Made by a program: the position numbers and the translations under genes. A stretch of 25,597 bases of DNA from a virus: the IMG/VR virus record IMGVR_UViG_3300021962_000584, positions 1-25,597 of that record, one strand, 5' to 3'. Each line of letters begins with the position of its first letter. Within the stretch, counting starts at the first letter, position 1. Under the pieces are notes generated by a model. It made no database searches. It was not told the origin of the DNA and worked only from the letters and a program-made list of their open reading frames with translations. Shown here one piece after another: positions 1-8,699 of this stretch.

Positions 1-2234
1 ATATAAGTTTTTGATGGTAAATCATAAGGAATTTTCAAGAACTTACATTCAACCATACTTTCACTTGTAATATCAGCATCAGTCATTTCATATAAACGCC
101 AATAAGCATCTTGGAAATATACTTTATCATTATAGTTTATGTTATTCACATCTTCAGGGGTAAGGAAGAACATACCCGTAAAGAATTTAGTATCAGCTTC
201 GTATAATGTAGTCAGCCTACCAGCCCAAAAATCATTATACACATCATGTGATGTATAACCCACATAACTATCATTCCATCTTTGCCAGAAGTCATACTGG
301 TTCTTGTAGTTCAAATCACTAAATGTAGATGCCGAATATTCATACGAAGATAAATGTGAAATAGCTGGATAGGTTGAATGAGCTATAGCGGTTGCTCCAC
401 TCAACATATACCAATTCACACTTGAACCTGTGATGGTTGCGTCCAACATTCCGTTATACCACCCCAATCGTAAATCAGATGATACTGGTGTAAATTGCTC
501 GGGACTATCAGATGTCGGTGCCTTCCATTCGTAAAGATGGGGGATAAGAATATTACTTTCCGTAGCATCGTCAAATGTTGAAATTGGAAGTGGTGCGAAT
601 ATGCTAGTTTGTCTATACACTCCAGCGTGGAATGGTTGTCTATCTACATAACGATATGTGCCGAAAACCTGATTGTTATTTTGAATATTCAAATCAGACA
701 ATTTATCTTTTGTTGTTTCATATTCCAAAATATACTCCCTATTCAAATTGTTCGTAGGTTCAATCGTTGTGGTCTGTGATAGGTCTAACTTCATAGACCA
801 GTCCAAAGTCCTTCCAGACGCAAAGAAATTGTCCCAAGGCTCAATCAAAAAGTTTCTATCACCATCAGGTATTACAACCAAATTGAAATGATTTACAATC
901 CCCCTGAAATAATCCAAACAGGTAATCTCTGCGGGTAGTTGTTGTTGTAATAAAATGTTGTCTGTGAAACTGATAATAGGGGAAGTCCATAACTCCCACT
1001 TTTGATATGTAAAATAAATGTCTGAATAGGGGTCTCCACCCGTATTCTGAACGGCATAATACAAAGCCACCCTTCTACCTGCTGGCAATACAGCATTCAT
1101 ATACAAATCTGTATATTCTGTTGGCGTGGTTGTGTTGAAAATAATAAGTCCCTGTTTCTGTTGATAAATTGTTCCATCATCAACATCTTTGATGGCAATA
1201 TTCAAATAAGTCGGTAAGAAAGCATTAGACAAGAATGCTGAAAAACTTACCTTGAATTTGTAAGTGCCAGTAACGGCTGGCGTAAAGAAATGTCCCCTAC
1301 CACTTGGTGTATTGTTGATAGACGGACTAAAGATATTCAAGGGGTCATTCAGTTCATCTGTAAAGATAAATCCATCGTAGTAGTTTGTATTGAAATTGTA
1401 TCGGTCAGGGTTCCAGCCTTTATCCAAAAATGTTGTATTATTTTCAACCAAAAACACATTCGCATTATCACTAACATCTGATGATTTTTTTGCCCCCATC
1501 AAATCATTAGCTTTTGATAATACAAATAAACTTGTGAAATAATCTGAATTTAGAAATTCTGATGTGTATGTAAAATTGGACGCTGAAAATGATTTATCCA
1601 ACAGATACTTCGCATTTAGCCACGGAGCAAATTGGGTGGGGGATATAGGGTGTCCTGAATTGGTAAATCCACTTGAACCTGGTAAAAATTCACCATAGTA
1701 AAATTCACTATCATATCCGTAGTGTCCTAATGGATATAACAGCCTGCCAGTCAAACCAGAATAACTATCATACGAACCCCCTGAATAAGACCAAGTTGAA
1801 ACGACATTATCGTAGGTCAAAGTGTGTGTAAGTTCAGATACATCTAAATTTACCAAACGGATATTCTGTAAGGTCTGTGATAAATCGGGTAATGATTGGG
1901 TCAAGAACACTTCATAAGTTCCACCAATTTCCCTGTTGTTGATTTTGTTTAGACGGAGCTGTCCGACAAAGACATCAGCCCCACCATACTTTACCACAGC
2001 ATTCACCACCACCGCATCTGCGAAGTTTGATGAATTTACCATAAAACAACTTCTAAAGAATTTGTTGTTCGTTGATGTTTGGGGGACTTCAAATGTTTTT
2101 GAATAACTTGATTTGATTGTTGAAAAATCTTCAATCTCGTCAAAGGACTTGGTAATTGATATTGCCAAATCTCCACTTATATCTATTGAAATCCATTCAT
2201 CAGTAATATTGGATTGTAGCCATAATTCTACCAT
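1..2234 (-). CDS. Large tail/baseplate structural protein, C-terminus cut by window edge
   Basis: I read this frame by eye from an ATG at 2234 to base 1 and found no stop, so at least 744 residues are encoded and the C-terminus lies outside the window. The N-terminus (MVELWLQSNITDEWISIDIS) is followed near residues 42-55 by an SKTFEVPQTSTNNKFF block and then by a GGADVFVGQLRL segment. From memory this combination recurs in large tail-tip or baseplate proteins of Bacteroidetes phages; I cannot name a characterised homologue. Aromatic and Asn/Ser/Thr-rich beta-type sequence dominates the rest, with no transmembrane segment or enzyme motif seen. It begins 4 nt after the stop of the Cys-rich tail protein, so it is the distal gene of the same tail operon. 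Tail location is fairly secure; exact role (distal tail, spike anchor or hub) is not. Confidence 0.7.
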   Translation of the reverse strand, partial: MVELWLQSNITDEWISIDISGDLAISITKSFDEIEDFSTIKSSYSKTFEVPQTSTNNKFFRSCFMVNSSNFADAVVVNAVVKYGGADVFVGQLRLNKINNREIGGTYEVFLTQSLPDLSQTLQNIRLVNLDVSELTHTLTYDNVVSTWSYSGGSYDSYSGLTGRLLYPLGHYGYDSEFYYGEFLPGSSGFTNSGHPISPTQFAPWLNAKYLLDKSFSASNFTYTSEFLNSDYFTSLFVLSKANDLMGAKKSSDVSDNANVFLVENNTTFLDKGWNPDRYNFNTNYYDGFIFTDELNDPLNIFSPSINNTPSGRGHFFTPAVTGTYKFKVSFSAFLSNAFLPTYLNIAIKDVDDGTIYQQKQGLIIFNTTTPTEYTDLYMNAVLPAGRRVALYYAVQNTGGDPYSDIYFTYQKWELWTSPIISFTDNILLQQQLPAEITCLDYFRGIVNHFNLVVIPDGDRNFLIEPWDNFFASGRTLDWSMKLDLSQTTTIEPTNNLNREYILEYETTKDKLSDLNIQNNNQVFGTYRYVDRQPFHAGVYRQTSIFAPLPISTFDDATESNILIPHLYEWKAPTSDSPEQFTPVSSDLRLGWYNGMLDATITGSSVNWYMLSGATAIAHSTYPAISHLSSYEYSASTFSDLNYKNQYDFWQRWNDSYVGYTSHDVYNDFWAGRLTTLYEADTKFFTGMFFLTPEDVNNINYNDKVYFQDAYWRLYEMTDADITSESMVECKFLKIPYDLPSKTY

Positions 2235-2238
2235 AACC

Positions 2239-4524
2239 TTATTCGTGATTTTGTCTTATTGTATCATATCCAGATTTATATTCAATATTGATTTGGTATT
2301 TGTTTGAATTTACTTGATAGTTAGGAACAACAACTTCTGTGTTCGTCAAAGTAATAGGTTCTAATACCCCATTATCACCCACCAAATAAACCGATGGGGA
2401 TTGGAATAATTCCTCACTCAACCAAATCATTTCTGATTGTGGCATATAGTCCGTATAAAGAATACCTGACTTATTTACCAACTGCGACCATACCTTTCGT
2501 CTTTCATTCCAACCATAATAGCTGTCGTTAGACCAACCTTCAGAATATAATGGGGGTGCTTGTTTGTATTCTTCCTTTTGAATACCATAACCAATATCTT
2601 CCTTCGCTCTGAAGTTATAGCTGTCCCAAGTTCCCATCTTATTCATAAAGTAAATTACTCTATCACCAGCAGAACAATTCCCGTCCAAATAGAAGAAGAA
2701 TGGTTCAGAAATAATTGTCGTGTCTAAACACAATCCCGTTGATGTTGTAGGACAAGGGAAAGCCGCTAATGCGTCTTCTTCAGTATCAAACACATAAGGG
2801 TATGATAATGGAACAAATCCCCCTCCACCGACATTTACGATTTCATAAGCTGTATTTTCGTAGTTGATAAACTTACCAACCTCTAATGTGTCCCCTGTAT
2901 AACTGAAATACATATAGGTCAAATCACATACATTCTGTGCGATGATATTATCACCCGTTCCAAATGTGGTTGGACTTGGTGGGACTGGGTCTGGCGGACA
3001 AGTGTAAGTAGCCGCTCCCAAATCAACAGCCGTCCAGCCAGCTACACTTGGGAATGGATTATTAGCAATAATGAACGCACTTACTGATGGGGGAACTGCT
3101 GTTGTCTGTAATGTTCCACAACAACCCGTATAGGTTATTTCCTGTGTCGTTGAACCCGTATGTGATACACCAAATGTCCTACAATCCGCACTAAACGGAA
3201 TAGGACAAGCATTCGTGTCTGTGATAATCAATCCCTCTGATGAAGCAACTGAACCTTCACAAGCACAGATGAATACTTCATCATCAGGGGGAACTGAACC
3301 ACTTATCGTTCCACCACTACAAGAATATCCCGTATAAGATAATGAAAAATCAGGGTCGGGGTTTTGTATTCTAAATGTTCTACAATTACAATAATCGCAA
3401 TCTTGTAGTTGTGTAATCGTATAATCAATACCACTAACTGATATGGTATTCTGGCAAGCGCAGAATTGAGTAAATGTATCAGGGTTTGCTACGATGTTCT
3501 GTGCGTTTCCAAAACAATCCAAGTAGTCAATACTAATCTGTCCTTCAAGTCCGTAGTTATGGATTTCATAGCTATAACACGAACAACCACTAAATGTATC
3601 TATACTTGGCGTTGGTGGGGCTGGCTGTGATAATGTGCCTTCCAATTCAATCTTGTAATATGAAGTCCCTACTGGTAATGTAAATCCGTGTTCTTCCATA
3701 TTAGGTGTCCCCACACCCAAATAAACTACCTGTTGCTCCGACCAATTTGTAGGTGTATCCCAGTAATGGTCGTAATAAGAACAATTAGGTCTTGTTCCAC
3801 ATAGGTCATAAACATTATAGGTTCTTTCAGTTGTGATTAGAGCATTTGTGGCATCATAGAATGTGAATAACGCAGAATAGATTTGTCTAGCGTCCAAATC
3901 TTCTGTTGTATCATACCAGTTCAAAGCAGCCAGCGTAGAATAATCCCCAACTCTAATCCATCTTGAACGAGGGGAATTAGTCATATATCTTGAAACACCA
4001 CTATTGAACGATGTTGAACCTGTTAGGTAATAAGGGGTGAAGTCATATTGCTTTCCGTTGAACCATTCTTTTACTCCGTTGTAAGCATAACTAACATCAC
4101 TTCTTACATCAGGTTCTCCAATATCACCTTTTCCGTTATACACGAAGATTGCTCCATTAGATGTAGTAGCATATTCCTCACCCACTTTGATTGAATATAC
4201 CAACATGTTTTTATCCAAATAACCCCAAGCTGAAGTGTGTAATGGTGTTGTGTTTCCACTACAGCCAGCATTCACAGGTTTTGAATGTGTGTAGTTCTTC
4301 AAGATAGGGGAAATATCTACTTGTCCCCAACCATCAGAAGATGGGGTAATTTTTAGTTGTGCTATTTGTCCGTCAATTTCATCAGAACCTTCTGAAACAT
4401 AGACATCAACAACATATCTGTATTTGTATTTTGTGGGGTCAGTCGCTCCCGTTGAGCTGAACTGAAATACCAAGTTTGAATAAACTGGCTCAATAGTGTT
4501 TGGTTGTGCTAAAAAACTTATCAT
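2239..4524 (-). CDS. Tail protein with three Cys-rich beta repeats
   Basis: A 761-residue protein in the tail operon. The ATG overlaps the stop of the preceding gene (ATGA), indicating translational coupling. It has three parts. An N-terminal region (about 1-300) with Tyr/Trp-rich beta sequence is likely the conserved tail-binding part. A middle section holds three related Cys-rich units at about 314-377, 379-440 and 447-509, each with a CxC or Cys-Arg-Thr-Phe start, an SIDYLDC / LSYTGYSC / ITYTGCC core and a VPP-type turn; the first two also have a CAC near the end. A C-terminal region (about 610-761) returns to ordinary tail-protein sequence with many Trp and Tyr. Repeat modules inserted in a tail protein usually serve receptor binding, but that is inference here. 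The cysteines (more than 20) are unusual for a cytoplasmically assembled virion and could form disulfides outside the cell or bind metal. Confidence 0.65.
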   Translation of the reverse strand: MISFLAQPNTIEPVYSNLVFQFSSTGATDPTKYKYRYVVDVYVSEGSDEIDGQIAQLKITPSSDGWGQVDISPILKNYTHSKPVNAGCSGNTTPLHTSAWGYLDKNMLVYSIKVGEEYATTSNGAIFVYNGKGDIGEPDVRSDVSYAYNGVKEWFNGKQYDFTPYYLTGSTSFNSGVSRYMTNSPRSRWIRVGDYSTLAALNWYDTTEDLDARQIYSALFTFYDATNALITTERTYNVYDLCGTRPNCSYYDHYWDTPTNWSEQQVVYLGVGTPNMEEHGFTLPVGTSYYKIELEGTLSQPAPPTPSIDTFSGCSCYSYEIHNYGLEGQISIDYLDCFGNAQNIVANPDTFTQFCACQNTISVSGIDYTITQLQDCDYCNCRTFRIQNPDPDFSLSYTGYSCSGGTISGSVPPDDEVFICACEGSVASSEGLIITDTNACPIPFSADCRTFGVSHTGSTTQEITYTGCCGTLQTTAVPPSVSAFIIANNPFPSVAGWTAVDLGAATYTCPPDPVPPSPTTFGTGDNIIAQNVCDLTYMYFSYTGDTLEVGKFINYENTAYEIVNVGGGGFVPLSYPYVFDTEEDALAAFPCPTTSTGLCLDTTIISEPFFFYLDGNCSAGDRVIYFMNKMGTWDSYNFRAKEDIGYGIQKEEYKQAPPLYSEGWSNDSYYGWNERRKVWSQLVNKSGILYTDYMPQSEMIWLSEELFQSPSVYLVGDNGVLEPITLTNTEVVVPNYQVNSNKYQINIEYKSGYDTIRQNHE

Positions 4525-5123
4525 AGTCCAATTGCTAAATTATATTCCTCTTTTCCTAATACTCGTAGGTATTCAAGTTTATCTAATATTTCTTGTCTTA
4601 CAATCGTTTCAGCAAATCTGTCGTCTTGTAAAAGTTTATCCATCTCTGCGGCAATCAAATCATTCACCTCTTGTGTGAATAATGGTAATCCCTTATATCC
4701 CGCTTTGAATAAGTTTGTTCTAACGGCAAATGCGATGGACTTGGCTTGTGCTCCCCTTATCTGTAATTTATCATTTACCCATTTTTCCAATTTCTCTAAT
4801 AATGGGGAATATTTACCTCTGGCTCCTGGTGGTCTTCTATCAGGGTAATACTTACCACCGCCAGGCCAAGAACCACCTTCACCGCCAGTAGCAGCAGCCA
4901 AATCAGAAAATACATATTGAACCCCGTAATCTTCCATTAGAATTAGTATCTCTTCGTCCATAACAACATAAGACACACTACGCAATAGATTACCTGATGC
5001 GGTAAAATTGTAAGTCCCCTTTGGAATGTTCCCCCTCTTTGTATATCGCATACGGGGGGTAAGCATTTCTGCTCTTACAATCTTGACTATAGCCTTACCT
5101 AACAAATCCAAAAATTCTTCCAT
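4521..5123 (-). CDS. Neck / tail-completion protein, HK97 gp10-like (putative)
   Basis: A 200-residue protein whose ATG overlaps the TAA of the upstream neck-lectin gene (TAATG) and whose stop overlaps the start of the Cys-rich tail protein (ATGA). An N-terminal helix is followed by a basic, Gly-rich central part (GNLLRSVSYVV near 44, then a Gly/Pro-rich loop near 78-100) and a C-terminal helical half. The layout, with an N-terminal amphipathic helix, a G-x-L-x-x-S segment and a flexible glycine loop, and its position between a terminator-like protein and tail proteins, resemble HK97 gp10-type head-tail joining or tail-completion proteins. I see no catalytic motif. The family assignment rests on layout and context and is moderate; a structural search would settle it. 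Confidence 0.55.
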   Translation of the reverse strand: MEEFLDLLGKAIVKIVRAEMLTPRMRYTKRGNIPKGTYNFTASGNLLRSVSYVVMDEEILILMEDYGVQYVFSDLAAATGGEGGSWPGGGKYYPDRRPPGARGKYSPLLEKLEKWVNDKLQIRGAQAKSIAFAVRTNLFKAGYKGLPLFTQEVNDLIAAEMDKLLQDDRFAETIVRQEILDKLEYLRVLGKEEYNLAIGL

Positions 5124-6316
5124 TATAGCCAGTAAGGTTGTCTGTATTTATCTTTCAAGTATTTCAATACTCCGTTATATTCATCGTCTGTGAGTTTTCT
5201 ATCGTAGATAATTGCCTCACAGATATTCAAATCACCAGTCCCACCTGGCACAATATCACCTAATATGATATAATCAAAATCAGTCGTATCTGTAGTAATT
5301 GGTGATGCTACTAAATCTTCATAGTTATACACACCACCATACATATACATTTTCATATCACTTGTAAGTCCATCTTGTAATGATGTGGTAATAAACGCAT
5401 TATTTGATGGGTCAATACTACCACCCAATATTTGTGTTAGATAATTTTGTCCCGATTGATATACAGATGCCGTCAATCTATAAATATTTATACCCGCATC
5501 TCTCAAGTCAAATAGAGTTGAAAAGGTATTACCAGTTACTACACCAAACACAGAACGGATACTATCAGTATTTTCCCAATCACTTACCAAGAACATCGTA
5601 TATCCACTTGGGAATGATACTGGTGATGATAGGTTATGTTGTAATCCCGTCATATTTGTATCATACAACGCATAGAATGGTGTTAGATTACCCGATGGGA
5701 CTTTCTGATAAGTTGGTGGTGTATTGAATGGTGTTAGGGTATAGTTATTACCTGACTTGTCTAATAGTTGTGTAATTGATGTTCCCCCTGTTAGTGTGAT
5801 TGTATCTGCGTCTTGTAAGTCATACCAAGCAAACAGCCCGCTTACAGCATTTGGATTGAGCGGGACAGGGACAATAGAAGCAGGGATACACGATGTTTGT
5901 TCCATCGTAATAACAATCTGTGCTTCAACACCACAAACACTTTCTGCGAACCTATCAACAAACGGACTAAATGTAATCGGCATTTGAAGATAATATCCAT
6001 AGTCGGTGAGCTGGTTGATAAACTCATTTACAAAGTCATTCAGAATGTCTTGGCATAAAGCCATACTATCCAACTGATTTGAATTGATGGGGTCTCCAAC
6101 ATACTCATTCAATAAGTCATAGATAAGAACTGAAAAAGTCATATCTGTTGATGTGTTCCCCAAAGTAGCGGGGAGTGGCACGATATGTAAGGCGGGGTAT
6201 TGTGTAATATAATCTTCCCTTGAATAATCAGACAGATTACCCCAACTGAAAGTGCGAAGAATGGGGTGTTGCTCTGTAAAATTTCTAAAATAATCTATAA
6301 GTGTTTTTATATTCAT
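5123..6316 (-). CDS. Tail terminator/neck-like protein fused to a LamG/ConA-type lectin domain
   Basis: A 397-residue protein with two distinct parts. Residues 1 to about 150 look like a tail-completion/terminator protein: an N-terminal helix, a YPALHIVPLPATLG strand, then a long helix (about 95-125) and a strand with QIVITMEQTSC, a pattern typical of minor tail or neck subunits that sit at the top of a siphovirus tail. Residues about 155-397 look like a concanavalin/LamG-type jelly roll: the opening VSGLFAWYDLQDADTITL, a LLDKSGNNYTL turn and a closing ICEAIIYDRKLTDDEYNGVL helix are characteristic of phage and secreted LamG-like domains. The ATG overlaps the TGA of the -1 frame extension of the chaperone-like gene. 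A glycan-binding domain on a neck protein suggests decoration exposed on the virion; this is inference. Confidence 0.7.
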   Translation of the reverse strand: MNIKTLIDYFRNFTEQHPILRTFSWGNLSDYSREDYITQYPALHIVPLPATLGNTSTDMTFSVLIYDLLNEYVGDPINSNQLDSMALCQDILNDFVNEFINQLTDYGYYLQMPITFSPFVDRFAESVCGVEAQIVITMEQTSCIPASIVPVPLNPNAVSGLFAWYDLQDADTITLTGGTSITQLLDKSGNNYTLTPFNTPPTYQKVPSGNLTPFYALYDTNMTGLQHNLSSPVSFPSGYTMFLVSDWENTDSIRSVFGVVTGNTFSTLFDLRDAGINIYRLTASVYQSGQNYLTQILGGSIDPSNNAFITTSLQDGLTSDMKMYMYGGVYNYEDLVASPITTDTTDFDYIILGDIVPGGTGDLNICEAIIYDRKLTDDEYNGVLKYLKDKYRQPYWL

Positions 6317-6597
6317 TTTATAGCGTTTTTGTATTTTTGGTTTTCCCTATCAGCTTTATCTAACCTATATGATAAATACGACAATACCTGATATAAATTT
6401 AGTTTTAGAACTTCCCCTTGATTTAGTAGATTATCATTACAAGCCAACATCAAGGAGTTATAGTAGAAATCTACTATTGTTTGTAAAATTTCTTCTTTTG
6501 TAGTTTCTTCGCTTCGTTCATTAGTTTCTGTTTCTTCAGGTTGTTCTCCATAGAGCCTAACAAATTTTCCGTATATTTCTGCGCGAAAGTTGCTAAA
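6313..6597 (-). CDS. -1 frame extension of the tail assembly chaperone-like gene (predicted frameshift product)
   Basis: The -1 frame relative to the upstream 205-residue ORF is open from just upstream of a T10 run (bases 6595-6604) to a TGA at 6313-6315, which overlaps the ATG of the neck-lectin gene. It encodes 94 residues beginning FSNFRAEIYGKFVRLYG, then an acidic Glu/Thr stretch and a helical end (about KLNLYQVLSYLSYRLDKADR). It has no ATG before about residue 50, so it is best explained as the C-terminal half of a 259-residue fusion made by slipping back one base on CTT TTT TTT TTA. The composition is protein-like and the gene spacing only closes up (ATGA overlap) if this frame is translated. 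The alternative is a homopolymer miscount in the assembly (T11 would make one continuous ORF). Confidence 0.7.
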   Translation of the reverse strand, partial: FSNFRAEIYGKFVRLYGEQPEETETNERSEETTKEEILQTIVDFYYNSLMLACNDNLLNQGEVLKLNLYQVLSYLSYRLDKADRENQKYKNAIK

Positions 6598-7091
6598 AAA
6601 AAAAGCGACGATGTGAATACTGGCATAGGAAATGAAAGAAACTCATTATAGCGACTTTCACATTCAGACAAGTCATAATCTATCAATTCCCTATCATCAC
6701 CCACCTTATCCGACTTTAGTGGTTTGTAAAGGTGTGTTGCTAGAAGTGGTAAATTCAAGGGGGATTGTCCCATAAACACTTCCAAGTTTATCCATTCTTC
6801 AAAGGTCAATTCTGACGGCTTTATCAATCCATATTTTTTACCATTATGTGTATAAACCAAATCTAATGTTCCAGTATCATCATCAGCCCCCCAGCTACTT
6901 CTAATCATGGACGCAATAAAATTGATTTTGTGAAATGGTTGTTTCATCAATTCTTTCTTGGGTGCGTTGGTAAATCTAACGATTAGGTCTATGTCTTTTA
7001 TTTTTGAACCTTCACTACTTGTATAAAAATTGTAGTCCTCTAAAGTTAGGGGGTTGATTTGGTATTCGTTTTCACCTATTACTAGTTTCAT
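6474..7091 (-). CDS. Tail assembly chaperone-like protein (gpG-like), with frameshift site
   Basis: A 205-residue protein whose ATG overlaps the TerL stop (ATGA). It starts with a short beta unit (MKLVIGENEYQINPLTLEDY) and continues as a mostly helical, soluble protein; residues 125-165 contain a segment ending FPMPVFTSSLFF at a T10 homopolymer. The zero frame continues 39 residues into a Lys-rich tail and ends at tandem TAG TAG. The -1 frame continues 94 residues to the next gene. A short and a long form joined by a -1 slip is the hallmark of phage lambda gpG/gpGT-type tail chaperones, which load onto the tape measure protein during tail assembly. The N-terminal sequence resembles tail-chaperone-like proteins of other phages only loosely, so function is inferred mainly from the slip architecture and the tail-operon position. 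Confidence 0.6.
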   Translation of the reverse strand: MKLVIGENEYQINPLTLEDYNFYTSSEGSKIKDIDLIVRFTNAPKKELMKQPFHKINFIASMIRSSWGADDDTGTLDLVYTHNGKKYGLIKPSELTFEEWINLEVFMGQSPLNLPLLATHLYKPLKSDKVGDDRELIDYDLSECESRYNEFLSFPMPVFTSSLFFLATFAQKYTENLLGSMENNLKKQKLMNEAKKLQKKKFYKQ

Positions 7092-8254
7092 ATAAAGCTG
7101 TATTTTACTTTTGGTTTATCCATAAATTCCATCATCACATATCGTAGAGCATCTAATAAGTGGTCTTGACCTTCTGGCACATTTGTTAGACGACCACTTC
7201 TGTCTCTTTTGAATTTGTAATTTCTGAACTCTGCTTGTAAGTTTTCAGATGTCTCTTTTACAAATATCTTATATGTTCTAATTTTCTGAATACCAAACAA
7301 TACAGAACCTTCACCTTTTTTTACACCTCTAATTCTAAACCCCGCTCTTCGTAGTTCTTCTATTGATTTGGGTTCAGCACTATCTGCTACAATTTCAGTT
7401 GTTCTGTCTATTCCGTATTCTTTCAATAAATATATCAAATCCGCATTTGTTAGTCCCTGTTCGTAAATCACTTCTTCCACATAAACATTACCATCAGCAG
7501 CCAGCATTACTTTCACTACACCACAAGGGTCAGAACCAAAACCCCAGTCAAGTCCGATGTATGTGGATTTGATTTGTGTGGGGGGTTCAGAATATGTCTC
7601 TGGTTGAACGAATATCTTTTCACGGGGTGGAACTATCTTTCCTTCAGCATAAATCAAATACAAGTCATAATCTGTGTCTTTTAGGGACATAATAGATTGA
7701 CGGATACTATCTTCTAAAAAGGGGTTCTCCCTGAATGTTGAAATAATCAATTCTGCGTTGTCCTTCTTTTCATAGTCAAACCCCCACCAGTATTCATCAA
7801 CTTCAGGGTTGTATGCTCCGATGATATAATCTTCACATCTGATGTCTAATTGAACGAAGCTATTTCTGTCTATGGTGTTTATTTCATCTACCATAGCAAT
7901 CGTGGATTTTAGACCACGCAATTTTCCTGTTGTATCATCTAACCCTATGAACCTTACGATTGAACCATTCTGAAATGTATAGGTCAAATCCACTTTATTT
8001 AGTGTCCCCAAGTGGAATATACCCATCGCCTCTAATTGTTGTTTGAAATCAATTAGAATGGTGTTCTTGATGGATACTTGTGTAGCTCTGGCTATGGTAA
8101 TAGAAATACCTGGTCGGGTTAGTGCTTCAACAATTAGTGTTTGAACTGCGGCTATTGATTTACCACTTCTACTTGAACCACGAAGAAAGATGTATCGTTT
8201 ATTTTCTTTGGCTTCATTTATTTTCAGGTATAGTTCCGTTGCTTGTATTTTCAT
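7088..8254 (-). CDS. terL: Terminase large subunit
   Basis: A 388-residue packaging ATPase/nuclease. The Walker A motif GSSRSGKS is at residues 26-33 and Walker B IAMVDE at about 119-124 (D123, E124), giving the motor that pumps DNA into the prohead. The C-terminal RNase H-like nuclease that cuts the concatemer is recognisable from acidic residues in GLDWG (D236), VADSAEP (D291) and DHLLDALRY (D364, D368). It is complete but short for the family, with almost no extra N-terminal domain. The ATG at 8254 lies 41 nt inside the end of the small-subunit gene, the usual terS-terL overlap. Phage terminase_3/PBSX-type large subunits share this motif order. Identification is secure. Confidence 0.95.
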   Translation of the reverse strand: MKIQATELYLKINEAKENKRYIFLRGSSRSGKSIAAVQTLIVEALTRPGISITIARATQVSIKNTILIDFKQQLEAMGIFHLGTLNKVDLTYTFQNGSIVRFIGLDDTTGKLRGLKSTIAMVDEINTIDRNSFVQLDIRCEDYIIGAYNPEVDEYWWGFDYEKKDNAELIISTFRENPFLEDSIRQSIMSLKDTDYDLYLIYAEGKIVPPREKIFVQPETYSEPPTQIKSTYIGLDWGFGSDPCGVVKVMLAADGNVYVEEVIYEQGLTNADLIYLLKEYGIDRTTEIVADSAEPKSIEELRRAGFRIRGVKKGEGSVLFGIQKIRTYKIFVKETSENLQAEFRNYKFKRDRSGRLTNVPEGQDHLLDALRYVMMEFMDKPKVKYSFI

Positions 8255-8693
8255 CTGCTTTTGGTTTCACTATTTCTACAATTATGGAATTGTCGGGGGG
8301 TGTGATTTTATCCCCTTTGCTTGTAATATCTATGGACTGCTCGTCGCCTTTCCAACTATCCCTATACACATTAGCCATATAGTATTTCCATAGTTGAGCG
8401 TTGAATTTATTGGACTTATCTTCTTCGTATGCTTCACCTACTTTATTGACCCACCACATTTCCGATAGTTGTATTGCTTCTTTTATAGTGTCCGCAAATT
8501 TGGGGTCTCTATCCATAATTTTATACAAAGTGTCCCTTGAAATGTGAAGATAATTGGCGAAGTGTAGTTTGTTTTTTCCACGACTACCCAACGCCAATAT
8601 GTCTTCTTTCCAAGTAGGCGGAACTTTTCCCCTATGAACTAATGCGTCCATACAAGTATAACGGGGGCGTCCTCTACCTCTTTTCTCTTCCAT
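8214..8693 (-). CDS. terS: Terminase small subunit
   Basis: A 159-residue DNA-recognition subunit of the packaging enzyme. The N-terminus carries an AT-hook-like basic patch (RGRGRPR, residues 5-11), followed by a helix-turn-helix region about 37-62 (FANYLHISRDTLYKIM) that fits the DNA-binding domain of small terminases. A central helical region (about 65-115) would make the oligomer ring and the polar C-terminus would contact TerL. It sits directly upstream of and overlaps terL by 41 nt and begins 6 nt after the stop of a possible holin gene. The HTH and position make the call reliable even though small terminases diverge quickly. Confidence 0.85.
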   Translation of the reverse strand: MEEKRGRGRPRYTCMDALVHRGKVPPTWKEDILALGSRGKNKLHFANYLHISRDTLYKIMDRDPKFADTIKEAIQLSEMWWVNKVGEAYEEDKSNKFNAQLWKYYMANVYRDSWKGDEQSIDITSKGDKITPPDNSIIVEIVKPKADENTSNGTIPENK

Positions 8694-8699
8694 CGTATT

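Noticed and set aside
893-1481. Short ORFs on either strand inside the left-edge tail gene
   Set aside because: They lie fully within the long open frame 2234-1, have no promoter or start context and read like noise.
6474-6476. Recoded TAG (alternative genetic code) at the end of the chaperone-like ORF
   Set aside because: Reading through the tandem TAG TAG reaches a TGA within a few codons, whereas the -1 frame gives a sensible continuation. No ORF in the window needs TAG as sense.
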